Shown here in pieces: positions 32,517 through 40,941 of a stretch of DNA of 64,000 nt. Where the stretch lies: positions 1-64,000 of the forward strand of contig JAFKKG010000015.1 of NCBI GenBank assembly GCA_017305715.1, written 5' to 3'. This DNA is from Hyphomicrobiales bacterium. Its GTDB lineage: Bacteria; Pseudomonadota; Alphaproteobacteria; Rhizobiales; Xanthobacteraceae. Within the stretch, counting starts at the first letter, position 1, and every line of letters begins with the position of its first letter. Under the pieces are notes generated by a model. The model did not search any database. It saw only the letters and a list, made by a program, of their open reading frames with translations, and was not told the DNA's origin. Position numbers and translations under genes: made by a program.

Positions 32517-34484
32517 ATGTTCGCTCGATCCAAAATCATCATGCTCACGGCGGCCTCAGCCTCCTTAGCGATGGCTGGCGCTACCACAGCAGGAGCTGAT
32601 ACTGCCAATACCGGCAATCCCTATGTTGCCGGCGACATGCACAACCACAACACATGTACGGACGGCAGCGTGTCGGTGGGCTACGGCCTTGACCGCGTGC
32701 TTGGATCCGGCACTGCAGCCGGCGGCGGCCAGAACTTCAACATCGACTGGTACACCATGGGCAACCATGGCGGTTCGGGTAACAGGGACTGCCGTTTCGC
32801 CGACACCAGTGCGGGTGTGCCGGGTGAAACCACGACCTACTGGAATAATACGCTCGGTCAAACAATCGACGGCATCACCATCGCGAGCCTGAAGGGCACG
32901 CCCTCCGGATCCGGCAACAGCAGGGTGATGTGGCGCTGGCAGAACATTCAGGAAGTAGAATGGCCCTACGTCGTTCGCCGCTCGCAGCAGTATAACAAAG
33001 TCATCATCGAGGGTCTGGAGTGGGTCGTTCCGGGCCACGAGCACGCTGACGCGGCCGTGATTTCAGGTCAAAATCCGCTTGGCGGCGCCAGTGGAGTCGG
33101 CTCAGCGGACACCATGGCTCAGTTTGAGTTTTTGTTCGACCGTAGCGACAACGATCTTATCGGGCCTGTAGATGGTAACGGCAACTCGATCTGGACTGGA
33201 AAAATCCCCAATTCCGGCCTGGTCGGCAACAATGCGCACCAGAAGAGCATTACCGCGGTGACGTGGATGCAGTCGCGCTATCCGCTGACTTCCTATGTCG
33301 TGCCGACGCATACCGAGCGTGCGGGGGCCTTCAGCCTCACGGGAAATGCCGGCTACAACATCGAGCATTTCCGGAACCTCAACAACGCCGGCCCGACGGT
33401 AGCCTTCGGCATTGAGTCGCCGGGCCACTTCGCGCAGGGCGGCACCACGGGCGGCTCCGGCTCCTATGGCACCGGCTCGGTCGGCGGCGGCACCTATGGC
33501 TTGGCGGGCGTCTACACCGCCAAGGTCGGCGGTCTGTGGGACGGTTTGCTCGGCGAAGGCCGCAACTTCTTTATCTATGTGAGCTCGGATTGGCACAGCC
33601 GCGGTTCGTTTGGCGCCCGCGACGCCGCGACGACTGCCGACTTCTGGCCGGGCGAGTACACCAAGCTCTTCGTGCCGAACAGCGCAAGCTTCAAGTCCCA
33701 GCACGTGATCGACGGCATGCGTTCGGGTAACAGCTACTCGGTCAACGCCGATATCATCGGGCCGGACATGGTGTACCGCGCGCATGGTCCGGATGGCGTC
33801 TGGAAGACCATGGGCGAGACGATCGTCGTGAATCCGGGTGAGGAGATCACCCTGGAAATGGCGGTTACCGTGCCAGCCAAGAACAACAGCCCCTACAGCT
33901 TCAACAATCCGCTGTTGATGCAGGTTGGAATCAACCAGCCGCTGAACAAGCCGTATCTCGACCACATCGACCTGATCACCGGTGACATCACCGGCGTGAT
34001 TGCACCGGGGGCGCCTGGGTACGCGGTTCCGAATGCGGCCGGTGTGGCGGGCGCGAGCATCGTCTACAATTCGTCGGCGAAGATCGCAAAACAGGTCTCT
34101 GCTTCGGCCATGTCCAAGGTCGACAATCCGGATGGTTCGAAGCGCCTCACATTCACCGCTACCATGACGGCGGGAACTACTCCGTTCTACATCCGTAGCC
34201 GCGGTACGAACCTCCCGCCGGCGACTCCGAATGCGACGGATGTCAAGGGCGATCCGCTGCTGGACACTAACAATGTCAACGTCGTCTGCGCTGACCCGGC
34301 TTGTCCCACCCATCTGGGCAAGGTCGGCGGTACCCTCCGGGTCACCAACGACGTGCAGGCGTGGTCGAATGTCTGGTTTTACGCGAACCCGATCTTCGTT
34401 CGCCCGGCGAGCTATCCGCAGCTCCTCGTGGAGACGAATGCTGGGCTGGCAAAGACGCTTGCGGCGCGTGCGACCCGCCGCTGA
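32517..34484 (+). CDS. Secreted PHP-fold (putative metallo-phosphoesterase) protein
   Basis: 655 residues from the ATG at 32517, which opens the signal peptide (MFARSKIIMLTAASASLAMA, cut near TAGADT). GDMHNHNTCTDGS (Asp40, His42, His44) is the first metal motif of PHP domains; further probable ligands are in DWYTMGNHGG, VVPTHTERAG and SSDWHSRG. The C-terminal 200 residues form a beta domain (ITLEMAVTVPAKNNSP). The protein has no anchor, and a type II secretion system lies downstream, so it is a candidate substrate. Phosphatase activity is only an inference from the fold. Confidence 0.78.
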   Translation: MFARSKIIMLTAASASLAMAGATTAGADTANTGNPYVAGDMHNHNTCTDGSVSVGYGLDRVLGSGTAAGGGQNFNIDWYTMGNHGGSGNRDCRFADTSAGVPGETTTYWNNTLGQTIDGITIASLKGTPSGSGNSRVMWRWQNIQEVEWPYVVRRSQQYNKVIIEGLEWVVPGHEHADAAVISGQNPLGGASGVGSADTMAQFEFLFDRSDNDLIGPVDGNGNSIWTGKIPNSGLVGNNAHQKSITAVTWMQSRYPLTSYVVPTHTERAGAFSLTGNAGYNIEHFRNLNNAGPTVAFGIESPGHFAQGGTTGGSGSYGTGSVGGGTYGLAGVYTAKVGGLWDGLLGEGRNFFIYVSSDWHSRGSFGARDAATTADFWPGEYTKLFVPNSASFKSQHVIDGMRSGNSYSVNADIIGPDMVYRAHGPDGVWKTMGETIVVNPGEEITLEMAVTVPAKNNSPYSFNNPLLMQVGINQPLNKPYLDHIDLITGDITGVIAPGAPGYAVPNAAGVAGASIVYNSSAKIAKQVSASAMSKVDNPDGSKRLTFTATMTAGTTPFYIRSRGTNLPPATPNATDVKGDPLLDTNNVNVVCADPACPTHLGKVGGTLRVTNDVQAWSNVWFYANPIFVRPASYPQLLVETNAGLAKTLAARATRR

Positions 34485-34508
34485 TCGGGCGTAACTCGGG
34501 CAAAATCT

Positions 34509-34532
34509 GCGAGGCGGCTTCGGCCGCCTCGC
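34509..34532 (+). terminator. Terminator after the PHP-fold gene
   Basis: A perfect 10-bp stem GCGAGGCGGC/GCCGCCTCGC with a TTCG tetraloop, 25 bases after the stop, followed by TTGTCATTT. Confidence 0.75.
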
Positions 34533-34596
34533 TTGTCATTTGGAACGGCCGGGATTCATTCCAGATCGACGGCCCGGATCGATAGAGGATGATGGT

Positions 34597-34971
34597 ATGA
34601 ACGGTTGCAAGATCAGATTGCAGCTTGCCTTCACGGCGCTTTCACTCGCATTGCTTTCCGGTTCGCCGGTAGTGGCTGAAGACGCGTCGCATCCCGGCGA
34701 GCCGACCCTCCATGAATGCACGGAGGCCCTCCGCGACGGACGGGACAAGTTGAGCAAGCTCAGTACGAAAAGCCTCTCCCGCTACTTCGCCGAACGTTTC
34801 CTGCTGAGCGCAGAGGCGGAAGCCGGCAACGGTGAATATGACGAGTGCCTGGAATACGTGGAGAAGGCCGTTGACGAAATTGATAACCGTTGGCATTGGC
34901 TGGCGCCGGGCGAGAAGTTCCGGGCGACGACCTCGACCGGCTTCATGGAGTTGAGTGGCGACGATCAATGA
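34597..34971 (+). CDS. Small periplasmic helical protein
   Basis: 124 residues; signal peptide LAFTALSLALLSGSPVVAED. The mature part is helical and charged: CTEALRDGRDKLSKLS, then SAEAEAGNGEYDECLEYVEK, a TPR-like helix pair, and it ends with FMELSGDDQ. Two cysteines could be bridged. I do not recognise a family. It lies between the PHP-fold gene and the oxygenase on the same strand. Confidence 0.65.
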   Translation: MNGCKIRLQLAFTALSLALLSGSPVVAEDASHPGEPTLHECTEALRDGRDKLSKLSTKSLSRYFAERFLLSAEAEAGNGEYDECLEYVEKAVDEIDNRWHWLAPGEKFRATTSTGFMELSGDDQ

Positions 34972-35067
34972 ACCGCCTTGTGCTGTGCTCGTCTGTCATC
35001 GCAGCTTCACGATTTTGCAACATTATCCGGTGTCGCCGTCCGCGGCTGCAGCAATTGATCGAGTATC

Positions 35068-35718
35068 ATGGACCAAACTGAGAATTCCGCTCTTGAGGAT
35101 CAGATCGAGCTTCTGTTTCCCATCCCGCTAATGCGATCGCCGAAGCTGCTGAGCCCGAAGTTGAGCGAAGCCGCCATCGCTGCGATTCGTGCGGAGAAGG
35201 TCGAGACCAACCTGCGTTCCGAGCAGCTGTTTCACACGACGGTCACCAATCCGCTCGACAGCAATCTGTTTAAGGAAATCGCCGCGGTGGCGGTGCCGAA
35301 GCTGGTGGATTTTGGCTTCATGCTGTTCGGAGAGCGGTTCAACTGGACCGTCAAGGAAATGTGGACCAACATGCTCGAGCCCGGCGGAAGTCAGACGATG
35401 CACTGTCACGCCAACAGCTTCATTTCGGGCATATACTATCTCACCCCCTCGCACCCGGGCTCGCGCACGGTATTTATCAGGCCGCCCGGCGGTTTCGAAT
35501 ACAATTTCCGGCACCATACCCGCGAAGCCGCCATGGGGCCGTTCAATGCCGGGAAATATATGGTGCCGGCCGCGGAGCCGGGGGATCTCGTCCTGTTCCC
35601 GAGCTATCTCTATCATGAAGTGCCGAAGAACCAGGGTGACCAGCGCATCACGATCGCCTTCAACGCGATTCCTGATCGGCTCAATTGCTGGGGCTATGAA
35701 ATCAAATTTTCGGCGTGA
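35068..35718 (+). CDS. 2-oxoglutarate/Fe(II)-dependent oxygenase (TIGR02466 type)
   Basis: 216 residues. The iron triad and 2OG ligand are visible in the order expected: HCHANSFISG (His112 or His114 with nearby Asn), LYHEVPKNQG (His183) and QRITIAFN (Arg193). The N-terminal part (IELLFPIPLMRS) matches the putative 2OG-Fe(II) oxygenase family TIGR02466. These are thought to hydroxylate proteins or small molecules; the target is unknown. In this neighbourhood a modification of a secreted or TonB-imported product is possible. No signal peptide. Confidence 0.82.
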   Translation: MDQTENSALEDQIELLFPIPLMRSPKLLSPKLSEAAIAAIRAEKVETNLRSEQLFHTTVTNPLDSNLFKEIAAVAVPKLVDFGFMLFGERFNWTVKEMWTNMLEPGGSQTMHCHANSFISGIYYLTPSHPGSRTVFIRPPGGFEYNFRHHTREAAMGPFNAGKYMVPAAEPGDLVLFPSYLYHEVPKNQGDQRITIAFNAIPDRLNCWGYEIKFSA

Positions 35719-35737
35719 GGAGTTGCTTCCTTTGTGC

Positions 35738-38350
35738 CTAGGGTGCCCCGAGTTCCCCGAGCATTTGTCGCGCCTCGTTGCGATCTGGCGCCGCGGCGAT
35801 GATTGCTTCCAGTAGCCTGCGCGCCGCTGGCCGGTCGCTGACCGTGAGGGTCCGGGCCATGCTGAGCAGGGGCCGGTAGGCCGGCTCGAATTCGGGACTC
35901 AACCGCACGGTGTCGATGAGGCTTGGGGCAGCGGCGTCGATTAACGCCCGGCCACGTGGTTCGCCAGGCAGTGCGGCGCCTGCTTCCAGGAATCGGTTAC
36001 GCGCGGCCCAATAGGACGAAAGACGCATCGCCAAATACTCCGAGCCGGTGGCGCCGATAAGTTCGGCGGCGTTGGGGCGGACTGTGCGCATGGTCTCCAA
36101 CAACAGGGACCAGGGCGGCGCGGTCAGCGCTCGAACGTTGTGTTCGGCATCGAAGGTGACGAAGGGATAGTCGTCGGTGTTTTGCGGGCCATCGCCGGCG
36201 TAGGCGGAGAGCGCGTGCGGTCCGGCAAGATACTGACCAAGCAAGTCGATGCTGCTCTCGAAGCCGAGTGGGCGCACGACTGCGGCGATGGCGGGATCGT
36301 CGAGCCGGATATTCAGCGCGGCAAGGTCGAGCGGTGCTCCGTCGCGCGGTCCAATCAGCGCCAGCATGGGCGTAAACACACTATAGTGGTTCAGCCATGC
36401 CGATCCGCCGGGATAGACCGCGAGGAAACTGCGGATGATGGCCCGCAGCGACGGTGCATCGAGCTGGTAGAGGGGAAGCCACTGGCAGAAGATGCCGCCA
36501 GGCGCGAGCCGCCGTCGCACGGCGTCGAAATGTTCCGTGGTGTAAAGCGCGCCGCTGCCGTCGAGCGCGGGATGAAAGAGATCGGCGATCACGGCGTCAT
36601 AGAGCGAAGTATCGGCGGCCACGTACCGACGGGCATCGGCAACGGTAATGCGGGTGCGGCGGAGGTCATCGGGATTGACGAACCAGGGCAGCAGGTCGAC
36701 GACTTCCTGTGACAGTTCGACACCGCGCACCGCAATACCTGGCATCTTTGTTCCACCGATGAGGGTCGCGCCGGTGCCGAGGCCGAGGAACAGCGCCTGC
36801 CTTGGCGAAGGATGCAGCAAAAGGGGCAGCATCGCCTGCCGATAGTCCGAGCGCATCGAACTGGTGCCGCCCATCCGGAAGCGGCCGTTGACCTCCAGAT
36901 ATCGCGCGCCGGAGGCATCATTGACGACACTTGCAGTCGCCATGGGGCCTTCGCGCATCGCGAGGAGAGAGCCCCCGGCCGGCACTTTGATCATCGAAGG
37001 TGTGGGGCGGACCAGAAGCGTGGTCGCGGCCAATGCCGGTGCGGCAGCCCACAGCAGCGCTGCCTGGCGCAGCGGCAGCAGCAACACATAGCCCAGGGCG
37101 ACCAGGACGATCGCCAGCCATGCGCCGAACCATGGAATCAGGATTTGCACGGAGACAAGCGGCGCGATACAGGCGCCTACGGCATTAATGCCGACGGCAA
37201 GGCCCAGCGTGCCGCGGTTGTCGCGCACCCGTTGCGCAAGCAAGCCGAAGACGGCTCCCATCAGCATCGACGGTATCAGAAAGAGCGCCACCGCCACGGC
37301 GATTTCGCCGCCAATGCCGCGGTCGGCCGCGGCTTCGGCGATCCGGGCGATGGCCGGGGCGAGGGCGGCGGTGCCAAGACATGCGAGGGAGGTACCGGCC
37401 AGCAGCCAACCCAGGCTCACATCAGAGGTGCTGCGGCCAGCGCGCTGCCAGGCGAGGCCGCCGAGCGCGGTGCCAAACAGGTAGGCCGCGAGCAGCCCGG
37501 CGAAGGTGTAGATCGTCCCTTGCATGACCTGCGCAGCAAGCCGCACTACCAGCATTTCGAAGGCGATGCCGAGCATTCCGGTCACGAACAATGTGACGAC
37601 GAGCCGTGCCGGTACCGGCGCCGCGGCCTGGACAGCCATTTCGCGAGGGACCGCGTCACGATCGAGCGCGAGCACAGCGAACGCGCAGCAGCCGTTGACC
37701 GCCGCCAGCACGGCCTGACTGCCCGACAGTCCAAGCTCCGGCAGCAGCAGAAAGGCAGAGGCAAGTGTGCCAGCCACCGCGCCGGCGGTATTGGCGCCAT
37801 ATACTCCGGAACTAACCCGGTCGTTCTTCCAGGTGGCGCCGACGATCCGCTCGAGCGCGGTGAGCGTGCCACCCATCGCCATGGTTGCCGGTAGCAGAAC
37901 CAGCATGGGCAGCGCGAAACTCGCGGCCCACAGTACAGGCACCGCGGGCTCGCCACCGACGAGTGGCGCAAGCGCGCGTCCGGCCGCGGGCAGTAGCCAG
38001 ATGCAGACGACACCCCAGAGGCCGATCACGGCTTCGAGGAGGGCAAAGGCACGCCACGGCGAACGTGCCCTGCGGATCGGGCGATCGAGCACGAAGGCAC
38101 CGATCGCCAGTCCGCAGAAGAAGCCAGCGACGGCTCCGAGCACAGCCATCATTTCCGTGCCGAGCGCGTGCGCCAATTGTCGGGTCCAGACGATCTCGTA
38201 GCCGAGGCCGGCGAAGCCGGATGCGGCGACGATGGGGATCAGCGCCCAGCTGGTATTCGCATGGCCCGGCCGTGCCGTCATTGCGTCGGCCGCGGAGAGG
38301 ACTGGAGCCCGGTCCGAGCAAGCTGTTGCGGACTTGCTGTCAGATGCCAT
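35738..38350 (-). CDS. Fused multi-TM / spermidine-synthase-like methyltransferase-fold protein
   Basis: 870 residues from the ATG at 38350. The first 430 or so are a membrane domain of about twelve helices (WALIPIVAASGFAGLGYEIV, MMAVLGAVAGFFCGLAIGAF). It is followed by a SpeE-like Rossmann domain: ALFLGLGTGATL, RGVELSQEVVDLLPWF and a DAVIADLFHPALDGSGAL loop. The last 150 residues are helical, TPR-like. Fused proteins of this kind are widespread; polyamine synthesis has not been shown for most, and the natural substrate is unknown. Divergent from exbB. Confidence 0.85.
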   Translation of the reverse strand: MASDSKSATACSDRAPVLSAADAMTARPGHANTSWALIPIVAASGFAGLGYEIVWTRQLAHALGTEMMAVLGAVAGFFCGLAIGAFVLDRPIRRARSPWRAFALLEAVIGLWGVVCIWLLPAAGRALAPLVGGEPAVPVLWAASFALPMLVLLPATMAMGGTLTALERIVGATWKNDRVSSGVYGANTAGAVAGTLASAFLLLPELGLSGSQAVLAAVNGCCAFAVLALDRDAVPREMAVQAAAPVPARLVVTLFVTGMLGIAFEMLVVRLAAQVMQGTIYTFAGLLAAYLFGTALGGLAWQRAGRSTSDVSLGWLLAGTSLACLGTAALAPAIARIAEAAADRGIGGEIAVAVALFLIPSMLMGAVFGLLAQRVRDNRGTLGLAVGINAVGACIAPLVSVQILIPWFGAWLAIVLVALGYVLLLPLRQAALLWAAAPALAATTLLVRPTPSMIKVPAGGSLLAMREGPMATASVVNDASGARYLEVNGRFRMGGTSSMRSDYRQAMLPLLLHPSPRQALFLGLGTGATLIGGTKMPGIAVRGVELSQEVVDLLPWFVNPDDLRRTRITVADARRYVAADTSLYDAVIADLFHPALDGSGALYTTEHFDAVRRRLAPGGIFCQWLPLYQLDAPSLRAIIRSFLAVYPGGSAWLNHYSVFTPMLALIGPRDGAPLDLAALNIRLDDPAIAAVVRPLGFESSIDLLGQYLAGPHALSAYAGDGPQNTDDYPFVTFDAEHNVRALTAPPWSLLLETMRTVRPNAAELIGATGSEYLAMRLSSYWAARNRFLEAGAALPGEPRGRALIDAAAPSLIDTVRLSPEFEPAYRPLLSMARTLTVSDRPAARRLLEAIIAAAPDRNEARQMLGELGAP

Positions 38351-38433
38351 CGCGAATCCTCGTTCCAATCTCGGCGTTCTGGCGGCCAAGACATCGGCGA
38401 CATCGACGGCGAGGAGGGACCTTGTTTCTTTGA

Positions 38434-38454
38434 GTTATGTGACGCTGGTTTGAC
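38434..38454 (+). promoter_or_regulatory. TGTGAC-N6-TTGAC direct repeat before exbB
   Basis: TTATGTGACGCTGGTTTGAC, with two TGAC words 11 bases apart (38440 and 38451). On the other strand this is TGTCA-N6-CGTCA, again like a Pho box. It sits between the divergent genes at 38350 and 38598. Confidence 0.35.
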
Positions 38455-38597
38455 ATTCGACGGGTTTGACATGGATGGCGCCGCGAGACCGCATTCCCCA
38501 GACATTGGGTGCACCGTCACAAATCGTTCTTCGGCCTGCTCTATCCAAATGCTGGGTTTACCCGTTGACGTGTATGCGCTCCGACCGATCCGCTGTG

Positions 38598-39569
38598 ATG
38601 AAAAGAAGGCTATTCAAGACAATCGCGGCGAGCTTGCCGTCGAAACGGTTTCTCAGCCGCATCGCCGTGGGATCGATATTCGCAATGGTGCTGTTCGTGG
38701 TGCAAAGCTCTGCGTTCGCGCATCAGGCGAAGGCCGAAGCGGGTAGCGTTGCGCAGGACGGTGATAGTGCGGTAACCAGCGCGGCGCCTCCCGCCGATGG
38801 ATCCGCCGGAGAGAGACCTGCGGCAAAAGCAGCCGTCGCGAGTGCGATCGCCGCCGCCGGAGAGGGCAATAGCGAAATATCGATCCTGGCGCTGGTCAAA
38901 CGTGCCGACGTCGTCGTGCAGTTCGTGATTGGTGCGCTCATATTCGCCTCACTGGCGTGCTGGACGGTGTTCCTGAGCAAGACCTTCGAACTCTCGCGCG
39001 CGCGACGACGGCTGGTCGCGGCGCTGCAGGCGCTTGAGCATGCCCGTTTCCCGGAAGACATTGGGATTGGAAGCCATTCGAACGCAAGCATGCGGGCGAC
39101 GGTGCTGCGTCGGCTGGCGGAGGCGGCAGTGAACGAGAAGCGGCTGTCCGAGGGGCTGGTGGACGACAGGTCGGTGATCGACCGCTATCTAACGCGCGCT
39201 GGCGAGATCGTGCGCACCGAGGCCCGTCACATCGCGCGCGGCACAGGGCTGCTCGCCACGATAGGCGCGATCGCGCCGTTCGTTGGCCTGTTTGGGACCG
39301 TTTGGGGTATCATGAACAGCTTTATCGGAATCTCACGCGCGCAAACTACCAACCTCGCGGTGGTTGCACCGGGGATCGTCGAGGCATTGCTTGCGACTGC
39401 GATCGGTCTCGTTGCAGCAATTCCGGCAGTCATCTTCTACAACCTGCTGGCGCGCGGCACCAAGGCCTATGTCGAACAGGTAGGCGAAGGTTCGGGAATG
39501 GTCGTGCGGCTCCTGTCGCGCGACCTGGCGCGTCCGGAACGCGTCTACGCCGCCCGTGCCGCAGAGTGA
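38598..39569 (+). CDS. exbB: TonB-system energiser ExbB
   Basis: 323 residues from the ATG at 38598. A signal-like first helix and an Ala-rich periplasmic stretch (to about residue 105) precede the proton-channel core: FVIGALIFASLACWTVFL, ATIGAIAPFVGLFGTVWGIM and VVAPGIVEALLATAIGLVAA. The long N-terminal extension is the usual form of ExbB in alphaproteobacteria. Together with ExbD it uses the proton gradient to drive TonB. First gene of exbB-exbD-tonB. Confidence 0.92.
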   Translation: MKRRLFKTIAASLPSKRFLSRIAVGSIFAMVLFVVQSSAFAHQAKAEAGSVAQDGDSAVTSAAPPADGSAGERPAAKAAVASAIAAAGEGNSEISILALVKRADVVVQFVIGALIFASLACWTVFLSKTFELSRARRRLVAALQALEHARFPEDIGIGSHSNASMRATVLRRLAEAAVNEKRLSEGLVDDRSVIDRYLTRAGEIVRTEARHIARGTGLLATIGAIAPFVGLFGTVWGIMNSFIGISRAQTTNLAVVAPGIVEALLATAIGLVAAIPAVIFYNLLARGTKAYVEQVGEGSGMVVRLLSRDLARPERVYAARAAE

Positions 39570-39573
39570 CGCC

Positions 39574-40029
39574 ATGGGCATGCAGCTTTCCCAGGGCGGC
39601 CTCGATACATTCGACGATTTGCCCGAAGCCAGCGAAATCAATGTCACGCCGTTCATCGATGTCATCCTGGTGCTCCTGATCATCTTTATGGTCGCGGCGC
39701 CACTCTCGACGGTCGACCTGGCCATCGACCTGCCAGCGTCCGGCGCGACGCCACAGCGGAAGCCGGACAAACCAACCTACGTCTCGATCAAGCCCGGTCT
39801 CGGAGTCGCGATCGGCGAGCAGGTGCTCGATCGCGCCGATCTGGTACGCGCATTGGATTCGACCGATCGAAACAGGGATCGCGCCATCTTCTTGCGCGCC
39901 GATCGCACGGTTCACTACGGCGAGTTGATGGAAGTGCTCGAGTTGCTGCGGGAGGGCGGCTACGGCAAAGTCAGGCTGGTGACGCTGGAGCGAACGGCCC
40001 GCCCCGCCGGATCGCCATCGGCACGATGA
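39574..40029 (+). CDS. exbD: TonB-system protein ExbD
   Basis: 151 residues, start at 39574, four bases after exbB. EINVTPFIDVILVLLIIFMV holds the single TM helix with the essential Asp (FID) that carries protons; a periplasmic domain follows (KPTYVSIKPGLGVAIGEQVL). Complete and of normal size. Its stop overlaps the start of tonB. Confidence 0.93.
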   Translation: MGMQLSQGGLDTFDDLPEASEINVTPFIDVILVLLIIFMVAAPLSTVDLAIDLPASGATPQRKPDKPTYVSIKPGLGVAIGEQVLDRADLVRALDSTDRNRDRAIFLRADRTVHYGELMEVLELLREGGYGKVRLVTLERTARPAGSPSAR

Positions 40030-40811
40030 TGAAACGCTTCACCGCCAGCCCGGCGGCTCACTCCGCAGGCTTGCGCCAATGGATCGTGGCAGGCAGTTTG
40101 GCCTTTGCACTCCATGCTGGCGCAGCCGCGATGCTGTTCATGGGCGGAGAAACGGCTGACAGCGACGATAATTTGGGTGCCATGGCCATGGAGGTCGGCA
40201 TCGAGAACGCCGCGCCCTCCTTCGACAGCACAGAGTTGCCCGCGGATTCCGATGCGGCATCTGCGATCGCGGCAGCGGCAACAAACGAGATTGCCGCGGC
40301 GCCACCGGCGCCGACTCCGCCCGCCAGCACCGAGCAATCTGAAGCGCAGCAGCAGACAGCGACGACGTCGCGCGAGCAGACGGAGCAGACCGACAGGGTG
40401 GTCGAGGCCGCGGCGTCTACGGCGGCCGCACCCTCGGTTAGCGCGTCGGCACCGAGCCGGGCAGCCGAGCAGGAGAGCGTGCGATCGGTCGCTGCGGCGA
40501 TTGGCAGCAGCGCCAAGGCGCAGCGCGCGAAGGCTGCCTGGCAGCGTGGACTGGTGGCACATATTGAGCGCCAAAAGCGCTATCCGGCGACTGGCGCAGA
40601 GCAACTGGCCGATATCGTTGTCAGCTTCACCATCAACCGCCGAGGCTCGCTTACCGCCGTGCAAATCGCGAAAGGATCGGGCGATGCGCGATTCGATCAG
40701 GCGGCGTTGGAGATGATCCGTCGGGCGGATCCGTTGCCGCCACCTCCGCCGTTCGTCAACGAGCAGAATCTGAGCTTTCGTATTCCGATCAGTTTTCGTC
40801 CCGGCGGTTGA
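40026..40811 (+). CDS. tonB: TonB energy transducer
   Basis: 261 residues. N-terminal anchor (WIVAGSLAFALHAGAAAMLF, with the His in the helix as in TonB), a long Ala/Thr/Glu/Gln-rich spacer in place of the usual Pro-rich one, and the C-terminal TonB domain: HIERQKRYPATG, VVSFTINRRGSLTAVQIAKG and DPLPPPPPFV. It starts on the ATG overlapping the exbD stop. It would energise the receptor encoded just downstream. Confidence 0.92.
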   Translation: MMKRFTASPAAHSAGLRQWIVAGSLAFALHAGAAAMLFMGGETADSDDNLGAMAMEVGIENAAPSFDSTELPADSDAASAIAAAATNEIAAAPPAPTPPASTEQSEAQQQTATTSREQTEQTDRVVEAAASTAAAPSVSASAPSRAAEQESVRSVAAAIGSSAKAQRAKAAWQRGLVAHIERQKRYPATGAEQLADIVVSFTINRRGSLTAVQIAKGSGDARFDQAALEMIRRADPLPPPPPFVNEQNLSFRIPISFRPGG

Positions 40812-40941
40812 TGGCTTCCGCGAGGAAAAGTCGCAACAGTGTCGTGATCCGTTCAAACTGCCTCGGTAATCGGTGTCGATCAGAGGTCCTTAACGGGCGG
40901 CAAACCATTGCTCGCTCGCGAGAAATGCGTCGGAGAGTTGC

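Noticed and set aside
33102-34313. 403-codon open frame antisense to the PHP-fold gene
   Set aside because: No recognisable domain, Arg/Asp-rich shadow composition, and the plus-strand gene has a signal peptide and metal motif.
35011-35022. GATTTTGCAACA, similar to the regulon element, 45 bases before the oxygenase gene
   Set aside because: It lacks the CATAG end present in all eleven elements and lies 9 kb outside the block, so I treat it as chance.
36812-37894. 360-codon open frame antisense to the fused membrane/SpeE-like gene
   Set aside because: The sequence is a Gly/Arg/Gln-rich shadow; the minus-strand protein has clear helices and a Rossmann domain.
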